Origin: Pseudo-nitzschia pungens
Lineage: Eukaryota > Bacillariophyta > Bacillariophyceae > Bacillariales > Bacillariaceae
NCBI GenBank assembly: GCA_037355855.1
Contig: CM074764.1
Span: 1,984,001-2,048,000 of the forward strand
DNA: 64,000 bases
Direction: 5' to 3'
Below are positions 41,353-52,849 of this stretch, one piece after another. The translations under genes were made by a program, and so were the position numbers. How positions within the stretch are numbered: the stretch's first letter is position 1; each line of letters opens with the position of its first letter. The notes beneath the pieces are model-generated. The model saw only the letters and a list, made by a program, of their open reading frames with translations, was not told where the DNA came from and ran no database searches.

Positions 41353-43104
41353 ATGGCAGAAGTCACCACCAAAACCACAACAACCACCACAAAATCCGTG
41401 ACCATCGATCTCGGCCGAAATGTGGTATGGGAGGTGGACAAGGTTGAGTTGACCGAAAAATACTCGTACTGGTGGAGCAAACCGCAGCTGAAGCAATTCC
41501 GCCAGGACTACCAGAACGAGGCCATGCTGGAGGGCGTCAAGAATCTGGTGAGGGCCAAGATCCAAAAGGATTTCGACGATCCCGACGTGGTGGAAGAACG
41601 CGTGGAGAAAATTATGAAACTGGAACCGGCGGACATTGCCGATTTTTTGCAGGCCGGGGCGAAATCAAACGCCAAGGCGAAGGGGAAAACAAACTCGAAC
41701 ACGGCCCCGAAGGATTCCAACAACAACAACAACAACAACAACAACATCTCGAACCCACCCGAGCGAAAGGCACAGCGCGTGGCCGATCACCGGATCTGCG
41801 AACTGCTGGGTACCTGCAACTGCCCCGTGAAACAAAAAATCACCCCAAAGGCTCCCTGGATGGCGACAACAGAACCAGAATCGGAATCGGACAGCGATGA
41901 CGACGATGACTCGTCCTCCTCCTCCTCGTCGGACGACGATACCGACGACGACGACTCATCTTCTTCCTCATCGTCATCGTCGGACGACGACGACGACGAT
42001 ACCGACGATACCGACGAGGAAGAGTATGATGAGGAAGATGACGAATCCACAGGAATTCCCGAGATTGATGACGATTCGTATTCCGTGCCGGAACCAGAAT
42101 TCCTGTGGGAAGCCCCAGTCCTGCCATCGGTGCCGTATTCTTCCGTGTTTGACGACGACGACGACGACGACGACGAGACGAACTCACTGACAACGAGCGA
42201 CCTCGATGGCAACGACGACGCAATCGCTGGCGAGGGAACCCAAACCAAGACACCCGATGCCTATATGGACGACATTGACGCCATTCGACGAAAGTTCCGG
42301 CAGGGGGCACTGGCGGTGCTCGCGATGGAAAAGCTCAAGCGCATGGTCAAGACACAAAGCGAACCACAGCAACAGCAACAACAAGAACAGGATCAGCCAC
42401 AAGCCATGTGGTCGTCGAGCAGCCGGCTTCTCGACATGTACACCGCATCGGACGACGAGGAATCCGACGACGAGAAAGGAAACGAAAAAGAAGAAACGCC
42501 CGAGACAAAAATTGACCAGGATCAAGAGCAATGTCCCACGACGAGCGAACACGAGCACACCACTCGTTCTGCCGACGGTGGCGATCAAGACAACGAAAGC
42601 GACAGCGACAGCGATAGTGACGACGACAAAGGAGACAAAGAAACGCATCCTTCCACAACGAGCGAAACAGAGCGCGGGAGCGACAACCATAATGTCGGCC
42701 ACAATGACGACATCGATGACGACGAGGATGACAGCGACAATGACGATGACAATGGGTCCTCGTCCTCGTCCTCGTCCTCTCGTGACGACGACACCGAAGA
42801 ACACCTCTCCGACGATGCGGAGCATTGTCCGGTGTGCCGGGGCCTCGTGGATCCCTCGTACCAAAAACGGCGGGTCATCCTGCTGCGCCAGACGCTCTGC
42901 AGGCGGTGCTTCCGCGCGCACTACCTGGACGATACGGACACCGAAACCGAGACGGAAACCGAGACCGAAACCGACACGGAATCCCCCAAGAAGACCACCA
43001 CCGCACGACGCAAGAAGCCAGCAATCCGCCTCGGAAAATACGAGCACATCGAGCGAAACACCAAGCGAGACGTTCGAATCCTGCGGTCGCTGGCAAGAGA
43101 CTGA
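41353..43104 (+). CDS. Acidic low-complexity protein with a Cys-pair C-terminal motif
   Basis: From the ATG at 41353 the ORF codes 583 residues. The first ~110 residues look globular and helical (VTIDLGRNVVWEVDKVELTE, YWWSKPQLKQFRQDYQNE..., ERVEKIMKLEPADIADFLQ). A long region dominated by Asp, Ser and Glu follows, with helical islands at about 310-345 (IDAIRRKFRQGALAVLAMEK). Near the C-terminus is a compact possible zinc site, CPVCRGLVDPSY...LCRRCFRAHYLDD, with two CxxC pairs 20-25 residues apart, then a Thr/Glu repeat and a basic tail. No signal peptide or membrane segment is visible. I do not recognise the family. The acidic character and the CxxC pairs suggest a nuclear protein, as a guess only. 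Confidence 0.7.
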   Translation: MAEVTTKTTTTTTKSVTIDLGRNVVWEVDKVELTEKYSYWWSKPQLKQFRQDYQNEAMLEGVKNLVRAKIQKDFDDPDVVEERVEKIMKLEPADIADFLQAGAKSNAKAKGKTNSNTAPKDSNNNNNNNNNISNPPERKAQRVADHRICELLGTCNCPVKQKITPKAPWMATTEPESESDSDDDDDSSSSSSSDDDTDDDDSSSSSSSSSDDDDDDTDDTDEEEYDEEDDESTGIPEIDDDSYSVPEPEFLWEAPVLPSVPYSSVFDDDDDDDDETNSLTTSDLDGNDDAIAGEGTQTKTPDAYMDDIDAIRRKFRQGALAVLAMEKLKRMVKTQSEPQQQQQQEQDQPQAMWSSSSRLLDMYTASDDEESDDEKGNEKEETPETKIDQDQEQCPTTSEHEHTTRSADGGDQDNESDSDSDSDDDKGDKETHPSTTSETERGSDNHNVGHNDDIDDDEDDSDNDDDNGSSSSSSSSRDDDTEEHLSDDAEHCPVCRGLVDPSYQKRRVILLRQTLCRRCFRAHYLDDTDTETETETETETDTESPKKTTTARRKKPAIRLGKYEHIERNTKRDVRILRSLARD

Positions 43105-44588
43105 CACGTCCGACCGGGGATGGGTGGGATTACATTGGATTGGATTGGATTGGGATGGGATGGGATGGGATGGGTGGATCTTCGTCGAGAACCGAAATCT
43201 TTCCATTTTGAATTGCGGGAAGAGAGGATACAGTTCTACGGTAGTCCGTGGGGGAGCACGAACGATTGAAACGGGAATCAAAAGCACGCTCGGACGAACG
43301 AAGGAAAGCACCACGAGAGCACCGGAAAGTCTCCCAGCAATGATCTCTGGGCTCTGTGAATGTCACATTCTTATCATTATTGTTATTGTTGAACTACTAT
43401 GGGGACTATGCGTAGCAGTAAATCGGGTTATAAATCGGGTTATTTCAAAAAAAACACATGCAAATTGCATGGATGATGACTAATCCATCCATATAGAACA
43501 ATTGGGAAGGTGGAGGAGATAGATCTGGTACTGGCTTGTTATATTCTCATCGGAGATAGGAAAACACTTTTGTTGGAACTTGCCAGCATCCCCGACTCAC
43601 CACTCACCAGCACTCCACTACTACTACGCCCAAATCCTCGTGCCAATAGTCCGCAGACAGGTCATAAGAGTCCGAGGAGTCGACCTCTCGTTGAGCCTCC
43701 TTGGCTTTCGTTTTGAACCGGTAAGGTTACCGGTAAATCTTAATCTCACCTGTTGAGATGATGAGAGAGATTGTACTACAAAATTCTTATCAGCTGTCCC
43801 CCCGTTCTACGTCCCCGACTACTAATTTCTACTGAAACCCGGGGACAGCTGATAGGAATTCTGTAGTAAGTGAGATCGGGTTTTTGATGAAAAAAATAAT
43901 GAGAGATGATATGGTAAATCTTAAGGTTTATTGATAGATTTGATTCCACAAAAAATTACGAAGTAAACCTTGCTTCGTACTACGTATTTATTTTCTTCGA
44001 TTCACTCGAATCAACGGAAGCTGTCGACTTCCACGTGGAAAACTTTCTTGAAGACTGACACAGTCGCAATTCCAGTACGTTGATGTTGTCGGTATCACAA
44101 TCTAGCTCCGGTAATGAACCTTACTAGCTACGGTAATTAACCCAAAGGTTACCACCCTAACTCATCGTAAGATTACCGTGCGGTAATGTACCTGGTACGG
44201 ACAACGCGCTTCCCGTGATAGCGCAGCTTTTTCTTCGGCACCAGCATTCACTATGATGATGATGATGATGTGATGTTGCACTTTTCGACACCGAACGAAG
44301 TCCGAATTACAAGTAGATAGATACTACGTACGAAGCAAGTCACTTCGTAGATTGCTTCGAATGAATCATCGCGTTTCAATCGCAACCGAACGACATCTCC
44401 GATTGAATCGCATCAACCCCGAAGGATCCCCACTTGAGTCGTTTGCACTTTCCAATTTCAGAGACAACACTTTCCTATTTTGATTGAGAATATCGGTGCG
44501 AAAGGCAGCAGAAGCAGCAACCAAAGAACACCAGAAACACGGGCAACGAAATCAGATTTCCTCCCATCAATCAATGCATCAATCCATC
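43105..44588. other. Intergenic
   Basis: GGATT/GGGAT pentamers directly follow the preceding gene (43130-43170). Copy C of the inverted-repeat element is at 43774-43868. GTAAGGTT/AACCTTAC motifs are at 43721 and 44117, and an ATG triplet run at 44252-44272. No gene is supported. Confidence 0.5.
43774..43868 (+). mobile_element. Short inverted-repeat element, copy C
   Basis: The 95-bp segment runs from TACTACAAAATTCTTATCAG to GATAGGAATTCTGTAGTA, with loop GTTCTACGTCCCC. It is in the same orientation as copy B and nearly identical in both arms. Confidence 0.78.
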
Positions 44589-46148
44589 ATGTTGGAGGCT
44601 CAACGATCGACGTTTCTTTTTCTCTCGGCGTGTCTTTGCGCGGGAATTTTGTTGCCAAATACCGCGAACGGATTTGCGTCGCCTTCGATTTCACAGCGGG
44701 TGGCGAGTGCCGCTGCCGGCACAAAAACCACTACCATTCCCTTGTACTCGTCGGTCAAGGACAAGCCACAAACCTCGGCGGTCCAGGAAGGCGATGACGA
44801 AGAGGCCCCGGCTGGAATCGGCGGAGCCGAATTCTTTGGAGGAAACAAGCAAAAAGAGGAGCTGTACGATCCGGTGGCGGAACGGGAGGCCGGAAAGGAC
44901 ATCTCCACCCAGGCCACGTCCTTTGACCGATTCACGCCGTCCAAAGACGGTCCCTTTGAGACGACCGGGGTGGCGTCGCTGGCCAGATCCCTCCAACGCC
45001 AGATCAATCGGGTGCTGTACGGTGACAACGCGAAACTGAAGCGGGTTTTGGAACGCAACGAGGAGGAAAACGATGGCGACGATTCTGCCGTCGACGACGT
45101 TGTCTTTGGACCGTCCGTGTTCTGGGAGACTCCAATGACGAAATCGTCGTCCAATCCGATCGACGAATTGAAGGCAGCCACGGAATTTTATCGGAGCGTA
45201 GATCTGGCCATTGTCGCCGGCAAACCCGTGTCGGAGGGCGTTTTCGAGCTGACCTGGGAGCTGTCGCTGGTGTGGCCCACGTTCTGGTCGCCGCGGGTCG
45301 CGCTCTCCGGAACGTCGACCCTGAGCGTCTCGGCTTCGTCGTCCGAGGAAACTATCGTCGTCACGAAGCAGACCGATCGCGTCTTTGGTGCCGACAACAA
45401 CGCCGCGCTGATCTCGCTGCTGGGCGGACAAATCACCCCGAGGTTCTGGGATTGGTACCACATCGGCATGACGCCCTCGGCGGAGCAGGTTCCACGCCAG
45501 ACCGTCGCCAAGAAGGGAGGAGTCACCGTCTACAAGATTCCCCCTCAGCTGGTGACGGCACCCACCATCATCGAAACGGGGACGCGGGAGAACCGCAACG
45601 CGCAGATGGTCCCCAACCATTCCTTTACCTGCGTCATCAAGACCATGGGTCCCGCAAAGGACCGGGACGTGTACGTGCCCACCACGCCCGTCGAGGTACG
45701 GATCGGGCGGAACAACCGGAAGGAGAAATCCGAAAGCAGCGAACTCGACGATCGCTTGCTCCTGTCGTGGTCCATTCCGCTCTCGACCCAATTCCAGGCC
45801 CTCAACGAGGACCTTCTCCTGCCTGCGGAGGACGATCCGGAAGCGGAGGAGGGATCCTTTCCCGAGTGCAGCTATGCCTGGCAACCGATGCGTCAGGTTG
45901 CCACCGTCAAATACGGAGGAAATGTCCAGGACGAAGAAATCTCGGACATTCGCAAAAAGCTGTATGAGCAAGTCATGAAGGAGGGCTGGAAGCCAAAATT
46001 GGATGAAAACGGAAAACCTAAATTTTTCTTCTGGCAAAACGATGTCAAAGCTTGCTACATAGAAGATGGACTCGGGATGGTTGTTTATGATTGGAGACCA
46101 GAATTTGCAAACTCAAACGAAGTGGGAATTGAACTTATGGTAGAGTAG
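44589..46148 (+). CDS. Plastid-targeted protein of unknown function
   Basis: From the ATG at 44589 (MLEAQRSTF) the ORF codes 519 residues; an in-frame ATG at 44574 is an alternative. The N-terminus is a signal peptide (LFLSACLCAGILLP) ending TANG-F-ASPS. A Phe directly after the predicted cleavage point followed by a Ser/Thr/Arg-containing transit-peptide-like stretch is the bipartite (ASAFAP-type) leader of diatom plastid proteins. The mature part is soluble, with GGAEFFGGNKQKEELYDPVAERE, then TWELSLVWPTFWSPRVALSG, then a C-terminal block including LYEQVMKEGWKPKLDENGKP and FFFWQNDVKACYIEDGLGMV. I recognise no named domain. The gene ends 64 bp from the stop of the convergent coiled-coil gene, so the two probably share 3' flank sequence. 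Confidence 0.75.
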   Translation: MLEAQRSTFLFLSACLCAGILLPNTANGFASPSISQRVASAAAGTKTTTIPLYSSVKDKPQTSAVQEGDDEEAPAGIGGAEFFGGNKQKEELYDPVAEREAGKDISTQATSFDRFTPSKDGPFETTGVASLARSLQRQINRVLYGDNAKLKRVLERNEEENDGDDSAVDDVVFGPSVFWETPMTKSSSNPIDELKAATEFYRSVDLAIVAGKPVSEGVFELTWELSLVWPTFWSPRVALSGTSTLSVSASSSEETIVVTKQTDRVFGADNNAALISLLGGQITPRFWDWYHIGMTPSAEQVPRQTVAKKGGVTVYKIPPQLVTAPTIIETGTRENRNAQMVPNHSFTCVIKTMGPAKDRDVYVPTTPVEVRIGRNNRKEKSESSELDDRLLLSWSIPLSTQFQALNEDLLLPAEDDPEAEEGSFPECSYAWQPMRQVATVKYGGNVQDEEISDIRKKLYEQVMKEGWKPKLDENGKPKFFFWQNDVKACYIEDGLGMVVYDWRPEFANSNEVGIELMVE

Positions 46149-46212
46149 ATCCGGTGCGACGGAAAATAATGATTTAGACTGAGAGAATTGGTCTTGTTAA
46201 TATTATGCAAAG

Positions 46213-49200
46213 CTATTTCCACATTCTATACGGAGAGTAGTATGTTGTGGGGTCCACACTCCGCCTTTTATCATAATCTGGTGAGGTCAAATCATAGCTC
46301 GTGTTCCCATTGTGACCTTTCGTAGTACTTCCAAGAACTCCACTGTCCCTGGATTGGATTCCCACTTCGGGAGTGGGAGGTTTGGAGATCACACTATTAT
46401 CCTCAGAAAATGTCATATTGTTTTGAGTCAATGAAGTTTGGGCAGATATACTATGGTCTTGCTGAAAGTCTGCCAGCATGTTCTCCAGTCGTTGATTTGC
46501 AAGCTTCAATGACGTAACGTCTTGCTTCAAAATAGCGTTGTCTTGTTCCGTCATCCAAGCTCGTTTCTCTGCTTTTTGAACATCTGTTATTGCCGCAGAG
46601 TTCTTCATGATCAACTCGCGCTTTTCGTCGGTCAGAGATTCAATGGTTTCTTCGTATTCAGCTCGAAGCTGAAGTAGAGTGGATTGGTTACCCCGAGTTC
46701 TTGAGTATGGTGTCGAAATACTGTCTTCTCCCACAGAATGCAGGGACTGCATGTCGTGACCTTGCAGTTTTCTTTTCAATTCCCGATTCTCATCAATCGC
46801 ATTCTTAAATTCGTTCTGAAGAGTTTCTAGTTGGCTTTGTAAAGCGGTATCAGATCCGGAGCGACCCCCTAGCCGTCGGCGATACCTATCATTCTCTTCT
46901 CTGAGCTTGAATTTTTCCCTCTCCAATAGTTTGATCCTGTCTTCAAATTCATCACAATCGGTAGATAATGTATTGATTCTCCCCGATGCAACTTGCAGTT
47001 TCTTTTTGTACTCAATAATCTTGTTTTGAAATTGTTGCCCGAGGTGTTGCTTTTCTTCCTCCTCTCCGAAGATTTTTTTCTCCAAAAATTGGATGTCATC
47101 AGTAAGGTCTTTGATTTCCTTATCCTTCTTTTCTTTGATATCTTTCATCATCTTTTTTCCTTTCTCCATTAGATTGTCTCTCTCCTCAGCGGCTAATTTC
47201 TCCACTTTTCGGATTTCCTCTTCACTTTCTTTTCTCAATCGCTCGATTTCCTCGTCCTTTTCCGCGGTGCATTTCTCGAGCTCGCTGCTGTTACCCTCCT
47301 TCAATCTTAAAAGTTCACGATTGTACTGCTTGTTGAGCTTATTGATCTGTTCCTTGTACACAACATCTTGGCGGCACCTTTCTTTTCGCTCGTCTTCGAC
47401 GAGTTGATTCATACTTTTTCGAAGTTCTTCCAGGTCTTTCTGTGCTTTGGCACTCATTTTTTCGCGTACCGACTCTAACGATTTGGATGATTGTTGGACA
47501 GTATCGTCCAAATTTGATTTGAGGTTTGAGAGTTCCTCCTCGCACACACGTTTCTTGTCTTCAAGCTTTGTGACTTCGTGCTTCAACATTTTCTCTCGGT
47601 GCTGGGAGGAGCTGAGCGAAACCTGCAGTTGATCCAATTCGTTTCGTACTTCGGTGATCTCTTGCTTCAATTTGTTTCCGTTTTCTTTTTCAGACTTGAG
47701 TGCTTCGGACAATGATTCTTCTCTAGACTCCAACTGTTCCTTTAGTTTCGCATATTGAGCTTTCGATTCTTCGAGGGAAGCTGCCATTTGCTCACTCGCC
47801 TCAAGTTCTTTCTCGACCGCATGTTCCAAATCAGATACGCTGTTCTTTGCTTCTTGCAATTGCACATCGGTAGATGCTAGTTTCTTTTCTAGTTTTGCTG
47901 TCTGTTCTTGTGTCGATGTAAGGGTTTCTTTCGCTTCCAGAAGTAACTCGTTGAGGCTTGCGATCGAGTCATCCGCGAGGTTGAGCTCCTCGTTCAATTG
48001 ACTTTCTTTCTCTTCGGCGTTTTTCATGCTTTCTTGCAAAGATTTGAGACATACTTTCGTTTCAAGCAATTTGGTTGTAAGACTTTGAATAGAATCTTCC
48101 GCATCCGTTAGTTGCTCGTTCAGTGCAATTTCTCGTTCTTCGGCTCTTTTCATGTTTTCCCGAGACGTTTTTAGATCTTGTTTCGTTTGAAACAGTTCAT
48201 TTTGTAGGCGCGCAAGGGAATCTTCGGCAACCGAAAGACGCTCGATCGATACAGATTCTCTAGATTCCTGCTCCTGCACAGTTTCTTGGGACAACTGAAG
48301 TCTGTGTTTCGTTTCGTGTAATTCGTTACGGAGCACATCGATCGAATGTTCATCGTGATTTATCTTATTCTTTAGGTTCTCGATCTCTGCAGTCAGAACT
48401 TCGATCTCGTCTGTTCGAAGGTTGTTGATACTTTGCGCTTGTGATAATTTGTCAGTTGTATCGTTTAAAGTGCTGACCGTGTCATCCAGTTCCTGCCGGA
48501 GGCTTTGTACAAGAGACTTTGCGTCGTCAGTTTCCGATGTCCATGTTGCAACGGAAGTAATTAACTCTTCTTTATCTGTATTCAAATTTTCGATCGTCTC
48601 TTGGGCTTCAGACAGAGCCTCTTCAGAACTGGCCAAGGAATTTTTTGTCGTCTCCAATTGACTCTGTAGCTTCTTACACAAACTGTTAGCTTCGTTTGTT
48701 TGAGAAGTCCACTCTTTCACAGAGGAGGTGAGTTCTTCCTTGTCTTTGCCCAAGGTTTCTATGGTTTGGGCGGCAGCCCCTAGTTCCTCACGAACGCATT
48801 CTAGTAGTTGTAGTCTCTGCGTTGCGCTTTGTTCTGCTTCTTCTGCTCTCGCTGTCATGTCGGACAAACTATTCTGTAGATCAAGGTATCTTTGCATGCT
48901 TTGATCGAGTGATTTGCACGATTTTTCCAACGATTCCGATGTCTCGCTGAGTTTGTTGGATATCCGTTCGATTTCTCTGTCTGCTTCTTCTTTCGCAGCG
49001 ATAGTTTCGGACAGCGTTTCCTCGAGTCTTGTCGTATTTTGCCTTGATTCATTGAGATCTTTGCTACACTGCATGTGCTCGAAAGAAACATTCTCTACTT
49101 GTGCCTTTGTTTCTTGGACTCGCTCCATCCATTCTTTGACACTAATTTCAAGTTTCCTCTCACGGCACTTGGATTGTTCCAACTCGAGAGTGAAATGGTT

Positions 49201-52076
49201 TACCTCGTCCCCGAGACCTGTACATCGCTTCCGCAATATGCGCAAGTCGTTTTTCAAGTCTGTTACTTCTACGGTCAACCCACTCTCTTTCTTCTGACTG
49301 TATTCCAGCTCGTTTGTTCTCTTGGTCAACTCCAAAGATAGCTCATTGGACTTTTGCTGTAAATTTTTGGCTTCACCGGTCCAGGTTGCTAGTTCTTCTT
49401 CGAGCTGTGACTCGCGGTCAATGCTTATCTTCAGATTTTCAGTGCACTTCGAGAGTTCGTTCGACACGTCTTCTACTTCCTGCTGAGTGTTTTTCATTTT
49501 GGACAGCAAATCAGCGACTTCTTGACGCAGAGACGATTCTCTTGATTTCGAATCCTGGAGGGATCTCTGGGTGGACTCCAGCTGACTCTTCGTGGCGAAA
49601 AATTGGGACTTGTAACGTTCACCAATCTGAGTCTTTTCACTCACTTCCTCTTGTAATTTTGCTTCTCTACTCCGCGAGTCTTCGAGCGAAATTTCTGTCG
49701 ACTCCAGCTGACTATTGGTGGCCAAAACTTGGGATTTGAAACTGATCTCTTGTCTGGATCGTTTCGCTTAGTTCTTTTTGGATTTTTGCTTCTCTGTTCC
49801 GAGACTCTCTGAGTCCAGTCTCAGTCGATTCCAATTCTTTCTTGGTAGCCTCAAGTTGAGATTTGTATTGTTCTCGCATCTGGGTCGTTTCGCTTAGTTC
49901 TTTTCGGAGTTTTGCTTCTCTGTTCTGGGACTCACTGAGTCCAGTCTCAGTCGATTCTAATTTTTTCTTGGTAGCCTCGAGGTGAGATTTGTATTGTTCT
50001 CGCATCTGGGTCGTTTCGTTGAGTTCTTGTTGGAGGTTTGCTTCACTAGTCTGCGACTCGGCAAGAGCGGTTTCCGTGGACTCCAGCCTGCCTTTGGTGG
50101 TCAAGAAATGGACCTTGTAGCGTTCCGCAAGCATATTTTGGTCTTCTGCGTTCTGTTCCAGTTTCGTTACTGCGTCTTCCTGGCGCTTTTCGGCAAAGGC
50201 ACGCAATTGTTCGTTTTCGTTTCGGAGGGACAACATTTCCTTCTTCAGTTCAGGATTGAGTTCGCTGATTCCATCACCAACGCCCGGACTGTCCTTCTTG
50301 GCTTCATCATTTTGTTGAACTCTGCGACGCAATTCTTTGATTTCGGCCTCTTGGGCGATAACGTACTGCTCCATTTGCGTTGTCACTTCCGCCGATGCAG
50401 TTGTCTCCTCCTTCAGCTTGTTCAACTCGTCCTGGCAATCCGTGAATCGTACTTCGGCATCCACTGCCCTTGCCTTATATTCCTCAAGTTGCTTTTTCAG
50501 GGGCTGAAGATTCTTCAACTCATTTTGCAGTCGCAGGTTTTCTTCGACGGATCGGCTGTGAGCCTCTTCCTCTCGTTGTAAGGCATCTTTGACGTCCGTC
50601 ATTTGTTGAACCTTTTCCTTATAGGTTCTCAGGCGCTCGGTTGTCTCCTCCAGCAAAACCTTGTTGCGAGACATGACCTCCATCTCGTCCTTGATCTTCG
50701 TGAGATTGTCGTGTTCCTGGCGTGCCGTTTCCAATTCTGCCGTCAGGTCTTTCAGTTTCGTTTCGAGTTCGCTTATCTGTTGGCGGTGTTCCCGGCTTAA
50801 CGTGTCGTCGCGCTCTCGTGCCAGCCGTTCGACCTTGAGCATTTCTTTTCGATAGTGCTCCTCCACGTCTTCCAACTTCTTGGAAAATTCTTCTTCTTTT
50901 TGGCGACTCCGCTTTAGTTCGTAGGAGAGTTCTTCGTTCTCGTCTCTCAGGTCTTGAACCTGTGCCTCATACTCTTTGGTGTCACCGAGTCCAGGCGAGA
51001 ACATGTTTCTCGGAGCATATCCCGAACTTTTCCTTCGCTCGGACGAAGGGGGCGGTATCCTCTTTGCCGAAGGCTGTTGCAGTGGACTCCCAAAGGCATC
51101 GCGAAAACTCCTCCGATTCATGTCCTCGGATTCAGTTGGGGATTTGTCGGTCGAAGGTCGTCTCAAAAAGTTGGGTGGTGACGAGGGACTGATGCCCCCT
51201 CCACTCTCCTGAGTTTGTTGTTGGTGCTGTTGTTGATTGTGGTGGTGTGAATTGGTCGGTTGTTTTACTTTCATTGTGAGATTTGTCGCTTTTGCTGGTT
51301 GTTTCGATGCCGATGGGTATCTTTCGCCCCGGAGATTTCTTTGAGCCGAATGCGATTGCACATTCGACTTCGAATTCTCCTTCATCCGGTCGGCCGATAG
51401 TGGCTTTGCCGCGCTCCTCTCGATCGTCGAAGGTGACGGGGTGCCACGCGATGGTATTCCAGACGGCTTTCGTGACCTGGGGGACGGGGTCTTCTTCTTC
51501 TTGCGGCTGCCCATTTTTTTTCGTTTCTCGATCATGGTCATAAGCAGGCGCTGGGTCATCGGTGACAGCTTCATGATTCGCTCGATGTAGGCCTTTCGAA
51601 GCTGCAGGTCTTTGTGAGAAACAGCAATCGTCAGTAGGTTGCCGAGCGCAGTGTGTTTGTTACAATCCTTCCAGTTGCTGGAGGGCGGATCGATGCTCTT
51701 TCGGCGGTTGGACGGGGTCTTTCGGGTCAGGGACACGATTTGCAGCCAAATATCGGCGTCGTTCGCCGGATTCGTCGCTGTGGGATCCGTAACGTTGCAT
51801 ACCTCCAGCACGGCCTGCATAATCGCACTGATCGCGGTTGGTGGTACCGGGAAACGCGTGTCAGACGACGCGATCGTGGAAGGCAATCGCTCAAACCATC
51901 CATCGCGTCACGATATCATTTTCTTACCTCTTCATGGCCGGGTTGGAAGCCATTACACGATCGTCTTCGAGGAGCGACAGGTGATTTTCCTTGTCGTCAA
52001 CGAATGCTTCGAGCTGCGGGAAGCTCGACAACCACTCTCCCAGAGCTCCCAGCTCGGCAAGTTCAACGTCAGTCAT
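46213..52076 (-). CDS. Giant coiled-coil protein, HOOK/CCDC88-like N-terminus (2 exons, one frame break)
   Basis: Exon 1 is 52076-51928 (MTDVELAELGALGEWLSSFP...). A 100-nt GTAAG-CAG intron leads to exon 2 at 51827 in phase. The N-terminal ~140 residues are helical and include LGEWLSSF and SNWKDCNKHTALGNLL; an xxWL start and a W...NL..LL helix recall the HOOK-domain of dynein/microtubule adaptors, which is tentative. A basic Ser/Pro/Gln-rich linker is followed by roughly 1500 residues of heptad coiled coil, including internal repeats of about 35 residues (YKSQLEATKKELESTETGLRESRNREAKLQKELSE, shown here only in part by its start YKSQLEATKK). The frame shifts +1 near 49737, where an extra T in CAG-T-TTCAAATCC moves the reading into the second long ORF; the repeat motif continues across it, so it is one gene. 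Total length is about 1880 residues. An assembly insertion is the simplest explanation for the break. Confidence 0.75.
51828..51927 (-). other. Intron (100 nt) of the coiled-coil gene
   Basis: On the minus strand the donor is GTAAGA after AAG-AG, and the acceptor is GCGATCAG. The AG/T split codon restores the frame of the long second exon. Exon 1 supplies an ATG and a plausible helical N-terminus. Confidence 0.75.
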
Positions 52077-52849
52077 GATGGATTGGGCGCGGCAAGCAAA
52101 TTGCGTTTCTTTGGTTATAATCTCTTGCGTAGTAGATTATCTCGGTGTCGTTGGATCTTGTTTCGTTGTTTTGAATACGGTACGGTCAATCTTCGATGTT
52201 CGATGTCCAGGCTCGAGGGCACGGCTTCTCACTCCGGCGTCTGTTTGTAGTGACAAGAACGCTGTCTGCTACTTTGTAATATTTAATTTCTAACGCCGGC
52301 AACTGCTGACGGTGAGGATAAATTTATTTTCTACACGGGGTCGATACTCTGCATCCGTTCTTGGAGGATGCAACACCAGTGATTGTGTTTGTGATACCGG
52401 TGATCGGTTGGTAAGCACTGATGGGTAGAAGTCAACACTACACGTACAAACCAAGATACCTGGTAGTGTACTCTTAGTACACCTGCAGAACCGAAACCGA
52501 GAAAAAGTAATTTAAAATTCTTGTCGTTGCAATCTTGATGATTGAATAGAGCAAGGCGGGCCAATCGATGCTCACATTTTTTTGTTGCTGAAAATCCCAA
52601 ACCAAAAGATACGGGTTTCGATTTCGATTTTGATTTTGAGATTGATAGTAGAGTAAGGTTCACGTCAAGTACGTAAAGTATGTATACTGTATACTATACT
52701 TACCGAACATATGTCTCCTCGAAGGTACCCGTTCGTTAACACACTTTTTTTAGGTCTAATTCACACTTTATACCCACACTTTTTAACTATATACAATACC
52801 CATACTACATACCAACATAACGTTCTTCTTTTTCCGACCGGATCGTTCT
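52077..52849. other. Intergenic before the satellite block
   Basis: Includes the presumed promoter of the minus-strand coiled-coil gene. A GTAAGGTT motif is at 52653. From about 52740 the sequence becomes C/T/A-rich. No gene is seen. Confidence 0.5.
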
